A stretch of 44,925 bases of DNA. Origin: Bacteroidota bacterium. Lineage in GTDB: Bacteria; Bacteroidota; Bacteroidia; AKYH767-A; OLB10. The translations under genes were made by a program, and so were the position numbers. Position 1 is the stretch's first letter. Every line of letters begins with the position of its first letter. The stretch lies in contig JAHEMF010000021.1 in the NCBI GenBank assembly GCA_024643795.1, forward strand, positions 1-44,925, read 5' to 3'. Shown here piece after piece: positions 16,925-26,228 of this stretch. Below the pieces are notes generated by a model that made no database searches, was not told the origin of the DNA, and saw only the letters and a list, made by a program, of their open reading frames with translations.

Positions 16925-17362
16925 TTATGATTCGTGTATCTCGATCTTTGTTATCAAGTCGCCACCACGAATATCATCAATCACATCTTCTCCTTCAATA
17001 ACTTTTCCGAAGCATGTATGATTGCGGTCGAGGTGGGCTGTATTGTTTCTGCTATGGCAAATGAAGAATTGCGATCCTCCGGTATCCCTCCCTGCATGTG
17101 CCATTGAAAGTACGCCACGATCGTGATATTGATTATCACCATCAAGTTCACATTTGATCTTATATCCGGGACCACCGGTTCCATCACCTTTCGGACAACC
17201 GCCTTGTATAACGAAGTCAGGTATAACCCTGTGAAATTTTAATCCGTTGTAAAAACCTGCGTTAGCAAGTTTGCAAAAATTGTCTACTGTGTTTGGAGCA
17301 TCGTCTTCATAAAACTCAACTTCCATAACTCCTTTACTCGTGGTTATTGTTGCGGTACGCAT
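16925..17362 (-). CDS. Cyclophilin-type peptidyl-prolyl cis-trans isomerase
   Basis: 145 residues, all one cyclophilin domain without a signal peptide, so cytosolic. Hallmarks are [15 protein letters not shown] (catalytic Arg and Phe), [20 protein letters not shown] and [19 protein letters not shown]. It catalyses proline cis-trans isomerisation during protein folding. The length is typical of short bacterial PpiB-type enzymes. It is a monocistronic minus-strand gene convergent with the Omp28-like gene. Confidence 0.93.
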   Translation of the reverse strand: MRTATITTSKGVMEVEFYEDDAPNTVDNFCKLANAGFYNGLKFHRVIPDFVIQGGCPKGDGTGGPGYKIKCELDGDNQYHDRGVLSMAHAGRDTGGSQFFICHSRNNTAHLDRNHTCFGKVIEGEDVIDDIRGGDLITKIEIHES

Positions 17363-17430
17363 ATTTTATTTTTTAAGGTTGCAAGATACAAAGATGATGG
17401 GTTTCATCAACGATTGTGATGCCTTTACTA

Positions 17431-18072
17431 TTAAATTTTGAAATGTAAATTCTTAATCAGGTCATTCATTTCACTGATGATCATAGCCGTAGCTCCCCAG
17501 ATCTGATGTTCACCTAAAGTATAATATGGTGCTTCCAGTGATCCATATGATGTATGTATCTGTTTTCTGGCAACAGGCATTTCAATGACATGGGTTAAAG
17601 GGGTTGGTATCAGCTGCCTGACCTCTGCCTCATTGCGGATAAACTGTGGAGTTGTTTCGGTTATCCCTATAAAAGGGTAGACCATAAACTTACTCACAGG
17701 AATAAATAACGATGTAAGCTCTTTAACAAATTCAATCTGCCCGGAATCCACACCAATTTCTTCATCAGCTTCCCTTATCGCAGTGTGCCAGTTACTAGTA
17801 TCAGATGGTTCATTTTTTCCACCCGGGAATGCGATCTGACCTCCATGAGCATTTTTGCTGTGTTGCCTTTGAATAAGTACAGTTGAAATCACGCCTTTTT
17901 TATCGGGATATAGTAATATTAAAATGCTGCTATGTCTGTGAGATGGATTTTCAAGCAGATATTCTGCTTTGGTCATTCTGGTATCAGGTGCAAGTTTATA
18001 TTGAGCAACTTCACCGGGTAATGGTGCCTCTTTCAGCTTTTCAATCAGCGTTATATTTATTTTGAAATTCAT
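17431..18072 (-). CDS. Nudix CoA pyrophosphatase-like (NudL type)
   Basis: 213 residues. VLIQRQHSKNAHGGQIAFPG matches the CoA-pyrophosphatase signature that precedes the Nudix box. The box itself continues as GGKNEP and then AIREADEEIGVD. YTLGEHQIWGATAMII at the C-terminus is also usual for this branch. Predicted to hydrolyse CoA or acyl-CoA to a 4'-phosphopantetheine product. It follows the ABC exporter gene by 6 bp on the same strand and is probably co-transcribed. Confidence 0.85.
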   Translation of the reverse strand: MNFKINITLIEKLKEAPLPGEVAQYKLAPDTRMTKAEYLLENPSHRHSSILILLYPDKKGVISTVLIQRQHSKNAHGGQIAFPGGKNEPSDTSNWHTAIREADEEIGVDSGQIEFVKELTSLFIPVSKFMVYPFIGITETTPQFIRNEAEVRQLIPTPLTHVIEMPVARKQIHTSYGSLEAPYYTLGEHQIWGATAMIISEMNDLIKNLHFKI

Positions 18073-18078
18073 TACGTA

Positions 18079-19845
18079 TTAAACAGCCTCAACCGGATGT
18101 ATGTTTTTTCGTTCGCCTATTTGTTGTCGCCACATTGCGTAATACAGGCCTTTTGAATCAATGAGTGTGTTGTGGTCGCCCGACTCGATGATCTTGCCTT
18201 TTTCTAAAACAAAGATCCTGTCGGCATGCATAACAGTAGAAAGCCTGTGGGCGATCATGATCGTAGCCTGATTTCTGTTTTTGGAAATATTCCTGATAGT
18301 TTCACTGATCTCTTCTTCTGTTAAAGAATCAAGAGCTGAGGTTGCTTCGTCAAATACAAGGATATTAGGATTTCTAAGCAAAGCCCTTGCTATTGAAAGT
18401 CTTTGTTTTTCACCTCCTGAAACCTTTACACCACCTTCACCAATAATGGTATTAAGACCATTGTTGGCTCTGGCCAATAAATTCTGACATGCAGATTTAT
18501 TTAATACATCCAAACATTGGGCATCAGTTGCATCCGGGTTAACAAACAAAAGGTTTTCGCGGATAGTTCCTGAAAATAGTTGCGTGTCCTGTGTTACAAA
18601 ACCGATCTGCTTGCGGAGTTCATCCAGCGCAATATTTGTGGATGGGTGTCCATTATATAATATTCTTCCGCTTAAAGGTGGGTAAAGTCCTACCAATAAT
18701 TTTACCAGAGTAGTTTTACCGGATCCTGATGGACCTACAAATGCAATTGTTTCACCTAGTCCAGTTTTGAATGAGATGTCACTCAAGGCATCAGTTGTTG
18801 CACTTTGATGTTTGAATGTTACTTTTTCAAATTCAAGTCTGTTGATCTCTCCCAATGGGGTTGGGCTTACAGGTACCGGTTCAGGTTTCATGTTCATTAT
18901 CTCTTCGAAATTCTGAAGTGAAACCTCAGTTTCACGGTATACATTGATGATATTGCCCAATTCCTGCAACGGTCCAAAAATGAAGAACGAATAAATGAAT
19001 AGTGAAAAGAATTCTCCAACTGTGATGTTTCCCTGGAAAACCAGATACATCATAAAAAACAATAGTGTGTTCCTCATTAAATTGACAAAGGTTCCCTGAA
19101 TAAAACTTAGACTGCGTATATAGCGTACCTTCTTGAGTTCAAGAGCAAGGATCTTGTCAGTTGTTGAATTCAAGCGGTTAATTTCCTGTCCGGAGAGCCC
19201 AAGGCTTTTTACAAGTTCTATATTTCTGAGCGATTCTGTGGTACTCCCTGCAAGGGCGGTTGTTTCTGCTACTATTTTTACCTGTATTTTTTTAATCCGT
19301 TTACTCAGGTAGGAGCTCAAAAATCCTAACAATGGAATCATTGAAAAGTAAACAGGTGCTATCATTGGATAAACCTGGATGGAGTAGATGGTTACAAATA
19401 TGACACCCACTAGTGTGGTGAACATTATATTTACGAAAGTTGAGATCAACCTCTCTGTGTCAGTTCTGACCTTTTGCAGTTTGCCCAGAGTTTCGCCGCT
19501 TCTCTGATCTTCAAATACCTGGTAAGGTAATTCAAGCGAATGCTTTAAGCCATCTGCGTATATCTGTGCCCCCAGCCGCTGAGTAATTGAGTTGACGTAA
19601 TAATCTTGAAAATTTTTAGCTACTCTTGAAACAAATGCTGCTCCCATGGCTAACAGAATAAGGATTCCTGCACCTGAGAAAAATTCACGTTGAGTGTATT
19701 CACCCGGTTTGGTAACAAAATCATCGATTACTTTTCTAAAAATCCAGGGATCCAGCAAAGAAAAGATCTGATTTATTGCAGCTAAAAATAGTGCAAGGAT
19801 CACTAAACCTTTATAATAGGAAAGATATTTGAATAAGATATTCAT
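18079..19845 (-). CDS. MsbA-like ABC exporter half-transporter
   Basis: 588 residues. The N-terminal 310 residues hold six TM helices of an ABC type I exporter domain. The ATPase domain follows: Walker A GPSGSGKTT, Q-loop VTQDTQLFSGTIRENL, signature VSGGEKQRLSIARALL, Walker B ILVFDEATSALD, and switch histidine in IMIAHRLSTV. Such proteins work as homodimers, or as heterodimers with a second half-transporter, to export lipids, peptides or drugs. No partner gene is adjacent, so a homodimer is likely. Substrate unknown. It is divergent from the 168-residue protein gene at 19966. Confidence 0.92.
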   Translation of the reverse strand: MNILFKYLSYYKGLVILALFLAAINQIFSLLDPWIFRKVIDDFVTKPGEYTQREFFSGAGILILLAMGAAFVSRVAKNFQDYYVNSITQRLGAQIYADGLKHSLELPYQVFEDQRSGETLGKLQKVRTDTERLISTFVNIMFTTLVGVIFVTIYSIQVYPMIAPVYFSMIPLLGFLSSYLSKRIKKIQVKIVAETTALAGSTTESLRNIELVKSLGLSGQEINRLNSTTDKILALELKKVRYIRSLSFIQGTFVNLMRNTLLFFMMYLVFQGNITVGEFFSLFIYSFFIFGPLQELGNIINVYRETEVSLQNFEEIMNMKPEPVPVSPTPLGEINRLEFEKVTFKHQSATTDALSDISFKTGLGETIAFVGPSGSGKTTLVKLLVGLYPPLSGRILYNGHPSTNIALDELRKQIGFVTQDTQLFSGTIRENLLFVNPDATDAQCLDVLNKSACQNLLARANNGLNTIIGEGGVKVSGGEKQRLSIARALLRNPNILVFDEATSALDSLTEEEISETIRNISKNRNQATIMIAHRLSTVMHADRIFVLEKGKIIESGDHNTLIDSKGLYYAMWRQQIGERKNIHPVEAV

Positions 19846-19930
19846 TCGTTAGCAGATTAATAATTGCAGTGTTGTTGAAAAAATATTGAAACAGCTCTAA
19901 ATTAAGTCCTTTTAGGTATACAATTTTCAA

Positions 19931-19938
19931 TAATTTTG
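19931..19938 (+). promoter_or_regulatory. Bacteroidota -7 box TAATTTTG
   Basis: TAATTTTG matches TAnnTTTG, 28 bp before the ATG at 19966. No clear -33 element. Confidence 0.4.
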
Positions 19939-19965
19939 GTCGTTGTTAATTAAATTCAATAGATC

Positions 19966-20472
19966 ATGATTAAACCACTCATCATCACTTTTGTTTCTGT
20001 ATGTTTATGTTCTTTCACTTCGCTCGCCCAGCATACGGTGGTTATGAAGTCGGGTGAAACCATGGTTGGTGAAGTAAGGGCTTTGAAAGATGGGATGGTT
20101 CAGTTCTTTTTCAAGGGAAATGAGATGTCTATTTCTACCGGTAAGATCAAATCAATTTCATTTGATGATAAGTTAGGAGGAAACATAGAGCAAACTACTT
20201 CAACCAAAGGAGTTACCTATGTGATGCCAGGACGCAAAATGATCAAGGAGCCCAAGATCGACAACCTGACGATGGAGAAAGGGATTGTTACTGTAGAGAT
20301 CACCATTAATAAATATGGGAATGTTGTAAAGGCAGTGCCTGGAATTGAAGGGACTACCACAACCAGCTCGTACCTGCAAACCAAGGCAAAACAAGCTGCG
20401 GAAAGTGCAAAGTTTGACACTAGTCCGGTTATGCCAATTGAGCAAAAAGGTACTATTACTATCACTTTCTAA
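19966..20472 (+). CDS. Secreted protein with TonB-C-like domain
   Basis: 168 residues. A signal peptide covers about 1-21 (ending SFTSLAQ). Residues 22-65 form a small beta-rich unit (VVMKSGETMVGEVRALKDGM, then ISTGKIKSISFDD). Residues 85-168 resemble the TonB C-terminal fold: GIVTVEITINKYGNVVKAVP, an LQTKAKQAAESAKFD helix, and the closing strand QKGTITITF. No TM anchor and no ExbB-binding helix are present, so it is not a classical TonB. It is predicted to be periplasmic and of unknown function. Confidence 0.72.
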   Translation: MIKPLIITFVSVCLCSFTSLAQHTVVMKSGETMVGEVRALKDGMVQFFFKGNEMSISTGKIKSISFDDKLGGNIEQTTSTKGVTYVMPGRKMIKEPKIDNLTMEKGIVTVEITINKYGNVVKAVPGIEGTTTTSSYLQTKAKQAAESAKFDTSPVMPIEQKGTITITF

Positions 20473-20540
20473 GCCTTTTCAGACCATAATTTTGAAATTG
20501 TGATTTGATTTTTTATTTTCCGTATCTGTAATAACAGTAT

Positions 20541-20885
20541 ATGGAAATGGTTTCCCATCATTCAAACCCTGAATTATATGCCAAAGAATTACACAATTCA
20601 GGGTTGCCTGTGCATGATATTGAGGATAAGTTAGTTGAATCTGGTATTACCCGATTCAAAGCCGTTGAGATCTGTAAAGGATTAAAGTCGGAAAGTAAGA
20701 TCAACGAAAACAAACGAAGAAGAGGATTTTTGTTAATAGGTATTGGTGGATTTTTACTGGTTTTTGGTTTTTTGATCACTGTTTTGCTCTATCATCAGGG
20801 TATGGCAATAGAAACTGCAATGTATGTACCTACCATTGTTGGTGTATTATTGGTAATGGGAGGGCTGATCTATCTTTTTAATTGA
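20541..20885 (+). CDS. Small two-TM membrane protein
   Basis: 114 residues, no family recognised. The N-terminal 50 residues are hydrophilic and helix-like (PELYAKELHNSGLPVHDIED), followed by a basic patch NKRRR and two TM helices at about 61-83 (GFLLIGIGGFLLVFGFLITV) and 91-112. The N-terminus would be cytoplasmic. It lies 68 bp downstream of the TonB-C-like gene on the same strand. The coding call rests on frame length and the clear membrane pattern. Confidence 0.65.
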   Translation: MEMVSHHSNPELYAKELHNSGLPVHDIEDKLVESGITRFKAVEICKGLKSESKINENKRRRGFLLIGIGGFLLVFGFLITVLLYHQGMAIETAMYVPTIVGVLLVMGGLIYLFN

Positions 20886-20965
20886 TAAATGTGTTGATAG
20901 ATTCATTTTCGTCCTTAGTTTTTATTGATCATTAGTTTTAATATTTTTCGTTCCCTAAAGATATA

Positions 20966-22285
20966 ATGATGAAGAATATCCCTTTGCATTGGCAGATCCT
21001 GATAGGTATGCTGTTGGGAGTGTTAGTTGGTTTAGCTGCTTTGCAGTTCAGCAATGGAAATGTGTTTGTAATAAATTGGGTGAAGCCTTTTGGTACCATA
21101 TTCATCAATTTGTTGAAATTGATGGCTATCCCATTAATAATATCCTCTTTAATTAAAGGTGTTTCAGACCTTAAAGATCTGTCATCACTTTCAAAACTTG
21201 GACTAAGGACAATTTCAATTTATATTATAACAACTATTATCGCAATCTCAGTTGGGTTGGTAGTCGTAAATACTATCAAGCCTGGACATTTTGTAAACGA
21301 GACCACACGTGAGGAGTTGATGGCAAGTTTTGGTAAGGATGCTGCTGACAAACAAACTGCTGCGGAAGAAACTAAATCAAAAGGGCCATTGCAGATGCTG
21401 GTTGATATTGTTCCTGATAACATATTTGGTGCGGCATCAAGCAATGGTAACATGTTGCAAGTAATATTTTTTGTGATATTCTTTGGGATAGGATTAATCC
21501 TGATTCCAACAGAAGCCTCAGCTCCTGTAAAAGCATTTTTTGATGCTTTTAATGAAGTGATCTTAAAAATGATTGACCTTGTAATGCTTGTGGCGCCGTA
21601 TGGTGTGTTTGCCCTTATGGCTGCTTTGGTTGCCGAATCTCCCGGGATGGATATTTTTACCGCATTGGGAGCCTATGCACTTACCGTGATACTTGGATTA
21701 GCGATACTGTTATTTGTAATTTATCCTATCGGTGTTAAGCTGTTCACAGGTAAAAGCCCTGTTTTCTTTTTGAAAAATATTTCTCCGGCTCAATTGGTCG
21801 CATTCTCTACAAGTAGCAGTGCTGCAACACTCCCGGTGACTATGGAAAGAGTAGAAGAGCATTTAGGTGTTGATCGTCAGGTAACCAGTTTTGTTTGTCC
21901 CGTTGGGGCTACTATCAATATGGATGGTACCAGTTTGTATCAAGGTGTTGCCGCTGTATTTATATCACAAGCATTTGGTCATGATGTTACCTTCGGTGAA
22001 CAAATGACAATTATTTTTACTGCATTGCTGGCATCCATAGGTTCTGCAGCAGTACCTGGAGCCGGATTGCTTATGCTTGTTATAGTTTTGGAGTCTATCG
22101 GCGTAAGCCCGGCCGGACTGGCACTCATTTTTGCTATTGACCGTCCACTGGATATGCTAAGGACCAGTGTTAATGTTACGGGTGATGCATTTGTGGCAAT
22201 GGTGGTGGCTAAAAGCGTAGGTAAGTTAGGCGATCCACATGTGAAAGAGTGGGATGACACTTACCATGCTAAATCAGAAAAATGA
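20966..22285 (+). CDS. Dicarboxylate/amino acid:cation symporter (DAACS family)
   Basis: 439 residues with about eight TM helices and two re-entrant hairpins. Characteristic segments are AFSTSSSAATLPVTMERVEE (serine-rich hairpin), PVGATINMDGTSLYQGVAAV (the NMDGT cation/substrate motif), and DRPLDMLRTSVNVTGDA with the substrate-binding Asp, Arg and Asn residues of the family. It imports glutamate, aspartate or C4-dicarboxylates with Na+ or H+ across the inner membrane. It converges on crtB with only 9 bp between the stops. Confidence 0.92.
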   Translation: MMKNIPLHWQILIGMLLGVLVGLAALQFSNGNVFVINWVKPFGTIFINLLKLMAIPLIISSLIKGVSDLKDLSSLSKLGLRTISIYIITTIIAISVGLVVVNTIKPGHFVNETTREELMASFGKDAADKQTAAEETKSKGPLQMLVDIVPDNIFGAASSNGNMLQVIFFVIFFGIGLILIPTEASAPVKAFFDAFNEVILKMIDLVMLVAPYGVFALMAALVAESPGMDIFTALGAYALTVILGLAILLFVIYPIGVKLFTGKSPVFFLKNISPAQLVAFSTSSSAATLPVTMERVEEHLGVDRQVTSFVCPVGATINMDGTSLYQGVAAVFISQAFGHDVTFGEQMTIIFTALLASIGSAAVPGAGLLMLVIVLESIGVSPAGLALIFAIDRPLDMLRTSVNVTGDAFVAMVVAKSVGKLGDPHVKEWDDTYHAKSEK

Positions 22286-22294
22286 ATGGGTTGG

Positions 22295-23137
22295 TTACCA
22301 GATTCCAAATTTTGCGTAAGTTCTCAGGAGTAAAAAAATCTTTTGCAGATCCGGCACCCTGATCCTTGATTCTTTTATTTTTGATGAGGGTAAATGCTCA
22401 ATCTTTTTTAGAAGCTGTTTATAGTAGATGTATGCCGTGTAAACTCCAGGTCTTACGTCTTTAGGCAATCCCATTATCCCCGGAAGGGCAGCATCAAAAT
22501 CCTTTTGGATATCTTGTTCTATAGCTTTCTTACCAGATTCAGTGAAGTTATCAAAATCAATGCCCGGAAAATATACTCTGCCACGTTCCTGATAATCACT
22601 TTTCAAGTCACGTAAAAAGTTTACTTTTTGAAATGCAGCTCCCAGACTGCGAGCAGGTTTAATAAGTTTTTGATATTTGTTTTCATCTCCTTCGCAGAAT
22701 ACTTTCAAACACATAAGTCCCACTACTTCGGCCGAACCATAAATATATTTTTTGTAAAACTCGTCATCATATGACTTCTTAGTTAGATCAAGCTCCATGC
22801 TGTATAAAAAAGCATCCGTCAGTTCTAAGGGAATTTTATATTCATTAACCACAAGTTGAAAGGCATGTAAAATAGGATTGGTACTTATGCGCTGATCCAA
22901 GGCTGCATATGTTTGAATTTTAAAATCTTCAAACAATTTCAGTTTGTCATGATCATGAAAGGTGTCTACTATTTCATCAGCTAGTCTTACAAAACCATAA
23001 ATAGCATAGATAGGGTAGTGAAAACGTTTGTGCAGGGTTTTAATACCTCTGGTAAATGAAGTGCTATACCTGGTTGTAACAATTTTACTCAACTCAAATG
23101 TGAGTTGGTTGTACTCAATGTATGGTTGCGTGCTCAT
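22295..23137 (-). CDS. crtB: Phytoene synthase
   Basis: 280 residues of the squalene/phytoene synthase family. The first aspartate-rich motif is RLADEIVDTF and the second is QKVNFLRDLKSDYQERGRVY; both bind diphosphates through Mg2+. YSTSF near the start and AEVVGLMCLKVF are also typical. It condenses two geranylgeranyl diphosphates to phytoene. Its start overlaps the end of crtI by 23 bp, so the two genes are translationally close and co-transcribed. Confidence 0.92.
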   Translation of the reverse strand: MSTQPYIEYNQLTFELSKIVTTRYSTSFTRGIKTLHKRFHYPIYAIYGFVRLADEIVDTFHDHDKLKLFEDFKIQTYAALDQRISTNPILHAFQLVVNEYKIPLELTDAFLYSMELDLTKKSYDDEFYKKYIYGSAEVVGLMCLKVFCEGDENKYQKLIKPARSLGAAFQKVNFLRDLKSDYQERGRVYFPGIDFDNFTESGKKAIEQDIQKDFDAALPGIMGLPKDVRPGVYTAYIYYKQLLKKIEHLPSSKIKESRIRVPDLQKIFLLLRTYAKFGIW

Positions 23138-24599
23138 TGATGATTCTTTCTGTAACTAACCTAGAACTTATCACTACAATAGGTAATCCGGTACCAGGAA
23201 CAGTACTTGCACCTACATAATAGAGGTTCTTGAACAGTTCGTCCTTGTTGGCCGGTCTGAACCCGCCGATCTGATTAAGTCCGTGAGCCAGCCCTAATCC
23301 ACTGCCGCGGTAAAGGTTGAATTTATTTTGCCAGTCAACCGGGTTCATAATGGTCTTGGTAATGATATTTGCTTCGATATCATATCTAACTCTTTCTGAC
23401 AGATCTTTAATAATGTTATTTGCTAGCTCATCAGTATCACTCCAGTTGGGCTTGTACCTGAGATCAGGGACCGGACATAAAATAAAAAGGTTCTCACAAC
23501 CTTCAGGAGCACAGTCCGGATTGGATTTTGAACTTACATTCACATAATAATAAGGCTTTTGTGGGTTTACCGATGTTTTGAAAATCGAGTTAGCGTATTC
23601 TGTGAAGTTGTTGCCCAAAAAGTAGTTGTGGTGATGGATATTTTCAAGTTTACCCTTAATTCCAAGGTAAATAGTGAATGGCGATAGTGTCCATTCCAGT
23701 TTATCAAGTTTGTCGGTGTTGAATCGTGGCCTTCTTAATACCTGACCTCTGAATGACGCTGCATCAGAATTGGAAACATATATATCTGCTTCCCAAAGCT
23801 TTCCTTTGGTATCGGTAAAGCCTAGTAATGAAGATCCATTTGAAACTGCATCAACTATCTCTGTTTCGAAATGGAATTTAACACCTCTTTGATAGAGCAA
23901 ATCCATGATTTTCTCAACAATTTTATACATCCCACCTTTCACATTCCAATATCCATCGTGCTTAAGTTCAGTATAATTCAGCAGTGAATACACAGCCGGG
24001 GTTTGAAAAGGGGTGGATCCAAGGAAAAAAGCAACCAATGAAAAGATAACCCGAACTTCATTTGAGTCGAAATGTCGCTCAAGTTCACTCCACATGGATC
24101 GAACCATTTTTGGGCTATGTTTGAGTGGAACGCGGGTTAACTGAATGAGGTAGTCTAGTTTTGACCGGAAGTTTCTTCGAATCACAATGTCCTCAGTATC
24201 ATGGAATAAGAGTCCGGCCTGGGCCAAATATGCTTCCACTTTGTTAACCAGGTCATCTTCAATTCCTTCAAATTCACGGGCTAATTTCTTAAGATCTTTA
24301 TATATGAGGAATGGCTTTTCTCTGCCTTCAAAATAAACACTGTAAAGGGGGTTCAACTCATTTAATATCAATGGGTTAACTATTCCGCAAGATTTAAACA
24401 ACTCTTCAAATTCATAGCTCATCGAGAAAAAGGATGGTCCCATATCAAATGAAAACCCATCTTTTTCAAAGAAATTGAGCCTGCCACCAGGTCTTTTATC
24501 TTTTTCTACCACCTCAACCTGGTAGCCTTTGCTGGAAAGTCTGAGTGCGGTGGCCAGAGAGCCTAATCCGGAACCTATGATAAGTACTTTTTGAGCCAT
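23115..24599 (-). CDS. crtI: Phytoene desaturase
   Basis: 494 residues. The N-terminal FAD-binding motif is VLIIGSGLGSLATALRLSSK, followed by VEVVEKDKRPGGRLNFF and GFSFDMGPSFF. The C-terminal FAD contact region is NLYYVGASTVPGTGLPIVVI. It introduces double bonds into phytoene to give a lycopene- or neurosporene-type carotenoid at the membrane. It is first in a two-gene operon with crtB and divergent from the nuo operon. No cyclase, hydroxylase or ketolase gene is nearby, so the end product is unknown. Confidence 0.93.
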   Translation of the reverse strand: MAQKVLIIGSGLGSLATALRLSSKGYQVEVVEKDKRPGGRLNFFEKDGFSFDMGPSFFSMSYEFEELFKSCGIVNPLILNELNPLYSVYFEGREKPFLIYKDLKKLAREFEGIEDDLVNKVEAYLAQAGLLFHDTEDIVIRRNFRSKLDYLIQLTRVPLKHSPKMVRSMWSELERHFDSNEVRVIFSLVAFFLGSTPFQTPAVYSLLNYTELKHDGYWNVKGGMYKIVEKIMDLLYQRGVKFHFETEIVDAVSNGSSLLGFTDTKGKLWEADIYVSNSDAASFRGQVLRRPRFNTDKLDKLEWTLSPFTIYLGIKGKLENIHHHNYFLGNNFTEYANSIFKTSVNPQKPYYYVNVSSKSNPDCAPEGCENLFILCPVPDLRYKPNWSDTDELANNIIKDLSERVRYDIEANIITKTIMNPVDWQNKFNLYRGSGLGLAHGLNQIGGFRPANKDELFKNLYYVGASTVPGTGLPIVVISSRLVTERIINEHATIH

Positions 24600-24722
24600 A
24601 GAAGCTATAAAGAAATTATAATTTCAATACTAAGAGAGCAATTATTTGACTGTTTGATGAACAACTTCAACTTTGTATTAGTTTAAGGTATGAAACTAAA
24701 ATAGTTCAAGGCTAAAATTATG

Positions 24723-24730
24723 TATTTTTG
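24723..24730 (+). promoter_or_regulatory. Bacteroidota -7 box TATTTTTG ahead of nuoA
   Basis: TATTTTTG matches TAnnTTTG, 43 bp before the nuoA ATG at 24773, giving a leader of about 35 nt. A -33 TTTG at the usual distance was not found. Confidence 0.45.
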
Positions 24731-24772
24731 TCACCCCAGTCGATAAAAAAGGACTGTAAAACAGTTGAATAT

Positions 24773-25144
24773 ATGATCTTTTTAAGTGTTCCTTCAGATT
24801 ACATGCCCATGGCCATCATGTTTGTGGTGTCAATAGGCTTTGTGCTGACAACAATTTTTGTGACGCATTTAATTGGACCTAAGCGAAAATCAGATGTCAA
24901 GCTTGATACTTTTGAATGCGGTATTGAACCTCAGGGCAATTCAAGAATACCATTTTCGATCAAGTATTTTCTTGTTGCTATTTTGTTTGTGTTATTCGAT
25001 GTTGAAGTGATTTTCATGTATCCCTGGGCCGTAAATTTCTTAGAATTGGGTATGTATGGTTTTATAGAAATGATATTATTCATTTCACTCTTCATGCTGG
25101 GATTTTTATACATAGTCAGAAAAGGAGCATTAAAGTGGGAATAA
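24773..25144 (+). CDS. nuoA: NADH-quinone oxidoreductase subunit A
   Basis: 123 residues from the ATG at 24773. Three TM helices are present. The loop between helices 1 and 2 carries KLDTFECGIEPQGNSRIPFS with the family's conserved cysteine, and FDVEVIFMYPWA is the second hallmark. It sits at the quinone-cavity junction of complex I. The open frame extends upstream to a TTG at 24728, but the ATG gives the usual length. First gene of the nuo run. Confidence 0.92.
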   Translation: MIFLSVPSDYMPMAIMFVVSIGFVLTTIFVTHLIGPKRKSDVKLDTFECGIEPQGNSRIPFSIKYFLVAILFVLFDVEVIFMYPWAVNFLELGMYGFIEMILFISLFMLGFLYIVRKGALKWE

Positions 25145-25162
25145 TAAAAAACGAGGTAAATA

Positions 25163-25699
25163 ATGGTTGATGTTGTTAAAGCTCCGGATGGATTTGAAGG
25201 GCCGGGTTTTTTTGCCACCAGTCTTGATAAGGTTGTTGGAATGGCAAGGAAGAACTCATTATGGCCTTTACCCTTTGCAACTTCATGTTGTGGAATAGAA
25301 TTCATGGCAACTATGGGTGCTCATTATGATTTTGCACGATTTGGTTCTGAGAGATTGAGTTTTTCACCAAGGCAGGCTGACTTGTTGATGGTGATGGGTA
25401 CCATAGCCAAAAAGATGGGTCCTGTTTTGCGTCAGGTTTATGAGCAAATGGCTGAGCCCCGTTGGGTTCTGTCAGTTGGTGCATGTGCTTCAAGCGGAGG
25501 TATCTTTGATACATATAGCGTATTGCAGGGAATAGATCGTATTATACCGGTTGATGTATATGTGCCCGGTTGTCCGCCCAGGCCGGAGCAGATATTGGAT
25601 GGGGTTATGAAGATACAGGAGCTTGTAGCAACGGAATCAATTCGCAGACGCGACTCTGAAGAATACAAGGAGCTGCTTTCTTCTTATGGAATTAAATAA
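25163..25699 (+). CDS. nuoB: NADH-quinone oxidoreductase subunit B
   Basis: 178 residues. The four ligands of the N2 4Fe-4S cluster are visible: C42 and C43 (ATSCCGIEF), C108 ([10 protein letters not shown]) and C137 ([10 protein letters not shown]). [19 protein letters not shown] is also conserved. N2 passes electrons to quinone. The gene lies 18 bp after nuoA and 6 bp before nuoC. Confidence 0.96.
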   Translation: MVDVVKAPDGFEGPGFFATSLDKVVGMARKNSLWPLPFATSCCGIEFMATMGAHYDFARFGSERLSFSPRQADLLMVMGTIAKKMGPVLRQVYEQMAEPRWVLSVGACASSGGIFDTYSVLQGIDRIIPVDVYVPGCPPRPEQILDGVMKIQELVATESIRRRDSEEYKELLSSYGIK

Positions 25700-25705
25700 C
25701 AGATT

Positions 25706-26206
25706 GTGGGACTAACGGCTGAACAGATAACAGAACTATTACAAGAGAAATTTGATCAAAGCATCACTGCTGTTGATAAGGAATACGATTTTCTTTCCAT
25801 AACAGTAAGGCATGATGCAATTTTGGAATTTATAACATTTCTCAAACAGGACGAAAGGTTGAAATTTAGTTTTCTGACTACATGTTGCGGCTTACATTAC
25901 CCTGACGCCGAACTGAAGTTTGGAATGATGTACCAGCTGCATAATCTTGAGCAGAATTCCAGGATCAGAATAAAAACCTTCACTAATCAGGACCCTCCGG
26001 TATTTCCAACAATGACCAATCTCTTTAGATCGGCAAACTGGATGGAAAGAGAAGCATACGATTTTTATGGATTTCGTTTTACAGGTCATCCCGATCTTCG
26101 AAGGATATTGAATATGGATAGTTTAGAAGGCTGGCCTTTGAGAAAAGAGTACCCGCTTGAAGATCCGTTCAGAAATGATAAGGACGATAAGATGTTTGGC
26201 AGATAG
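25706..26206 (+). CDS. nuoC: NADH-quinone oxidoreductase subunit C
   Basis: 166 residues, starting with GTG 6 bp after nuoB because no suitable ATG exists nearby. The C-terminal signature is ANWMEREAYDFYGFRFTGHP, then LRRILNMDS and PLRKEYPLEDP. It is a peripheral-arm subunit that packs against NuoD. It is separate from nuoD here, unlike the fused NuoCD of E. coli. Confidence 0.93.
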   Translation: MGLTAEQITELLQEKFDQSITAVDKEYDFLSITVRHDAILEFITFLKQDERLKFSFLTTCCGLHYPDAELKFGMMYQLHNLEQNSRIRIKTFTNQDPPVFPTMTNLFRSANWMEREAYDFYGFRFTGHPDLRRILNMDSLEGWPLRKEYPLEDPFRNDKDDKMFGR

Positions 26207-26228
26207 ATAAAATTGGTTCGAAAACCAG

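Noticed and set aside
24728-24772. Longer start for NuoA at a TTG
   Set aside because: The TTG overlaps the proposed -7 box, and the ATG at 24773 gives the normal subunit length.
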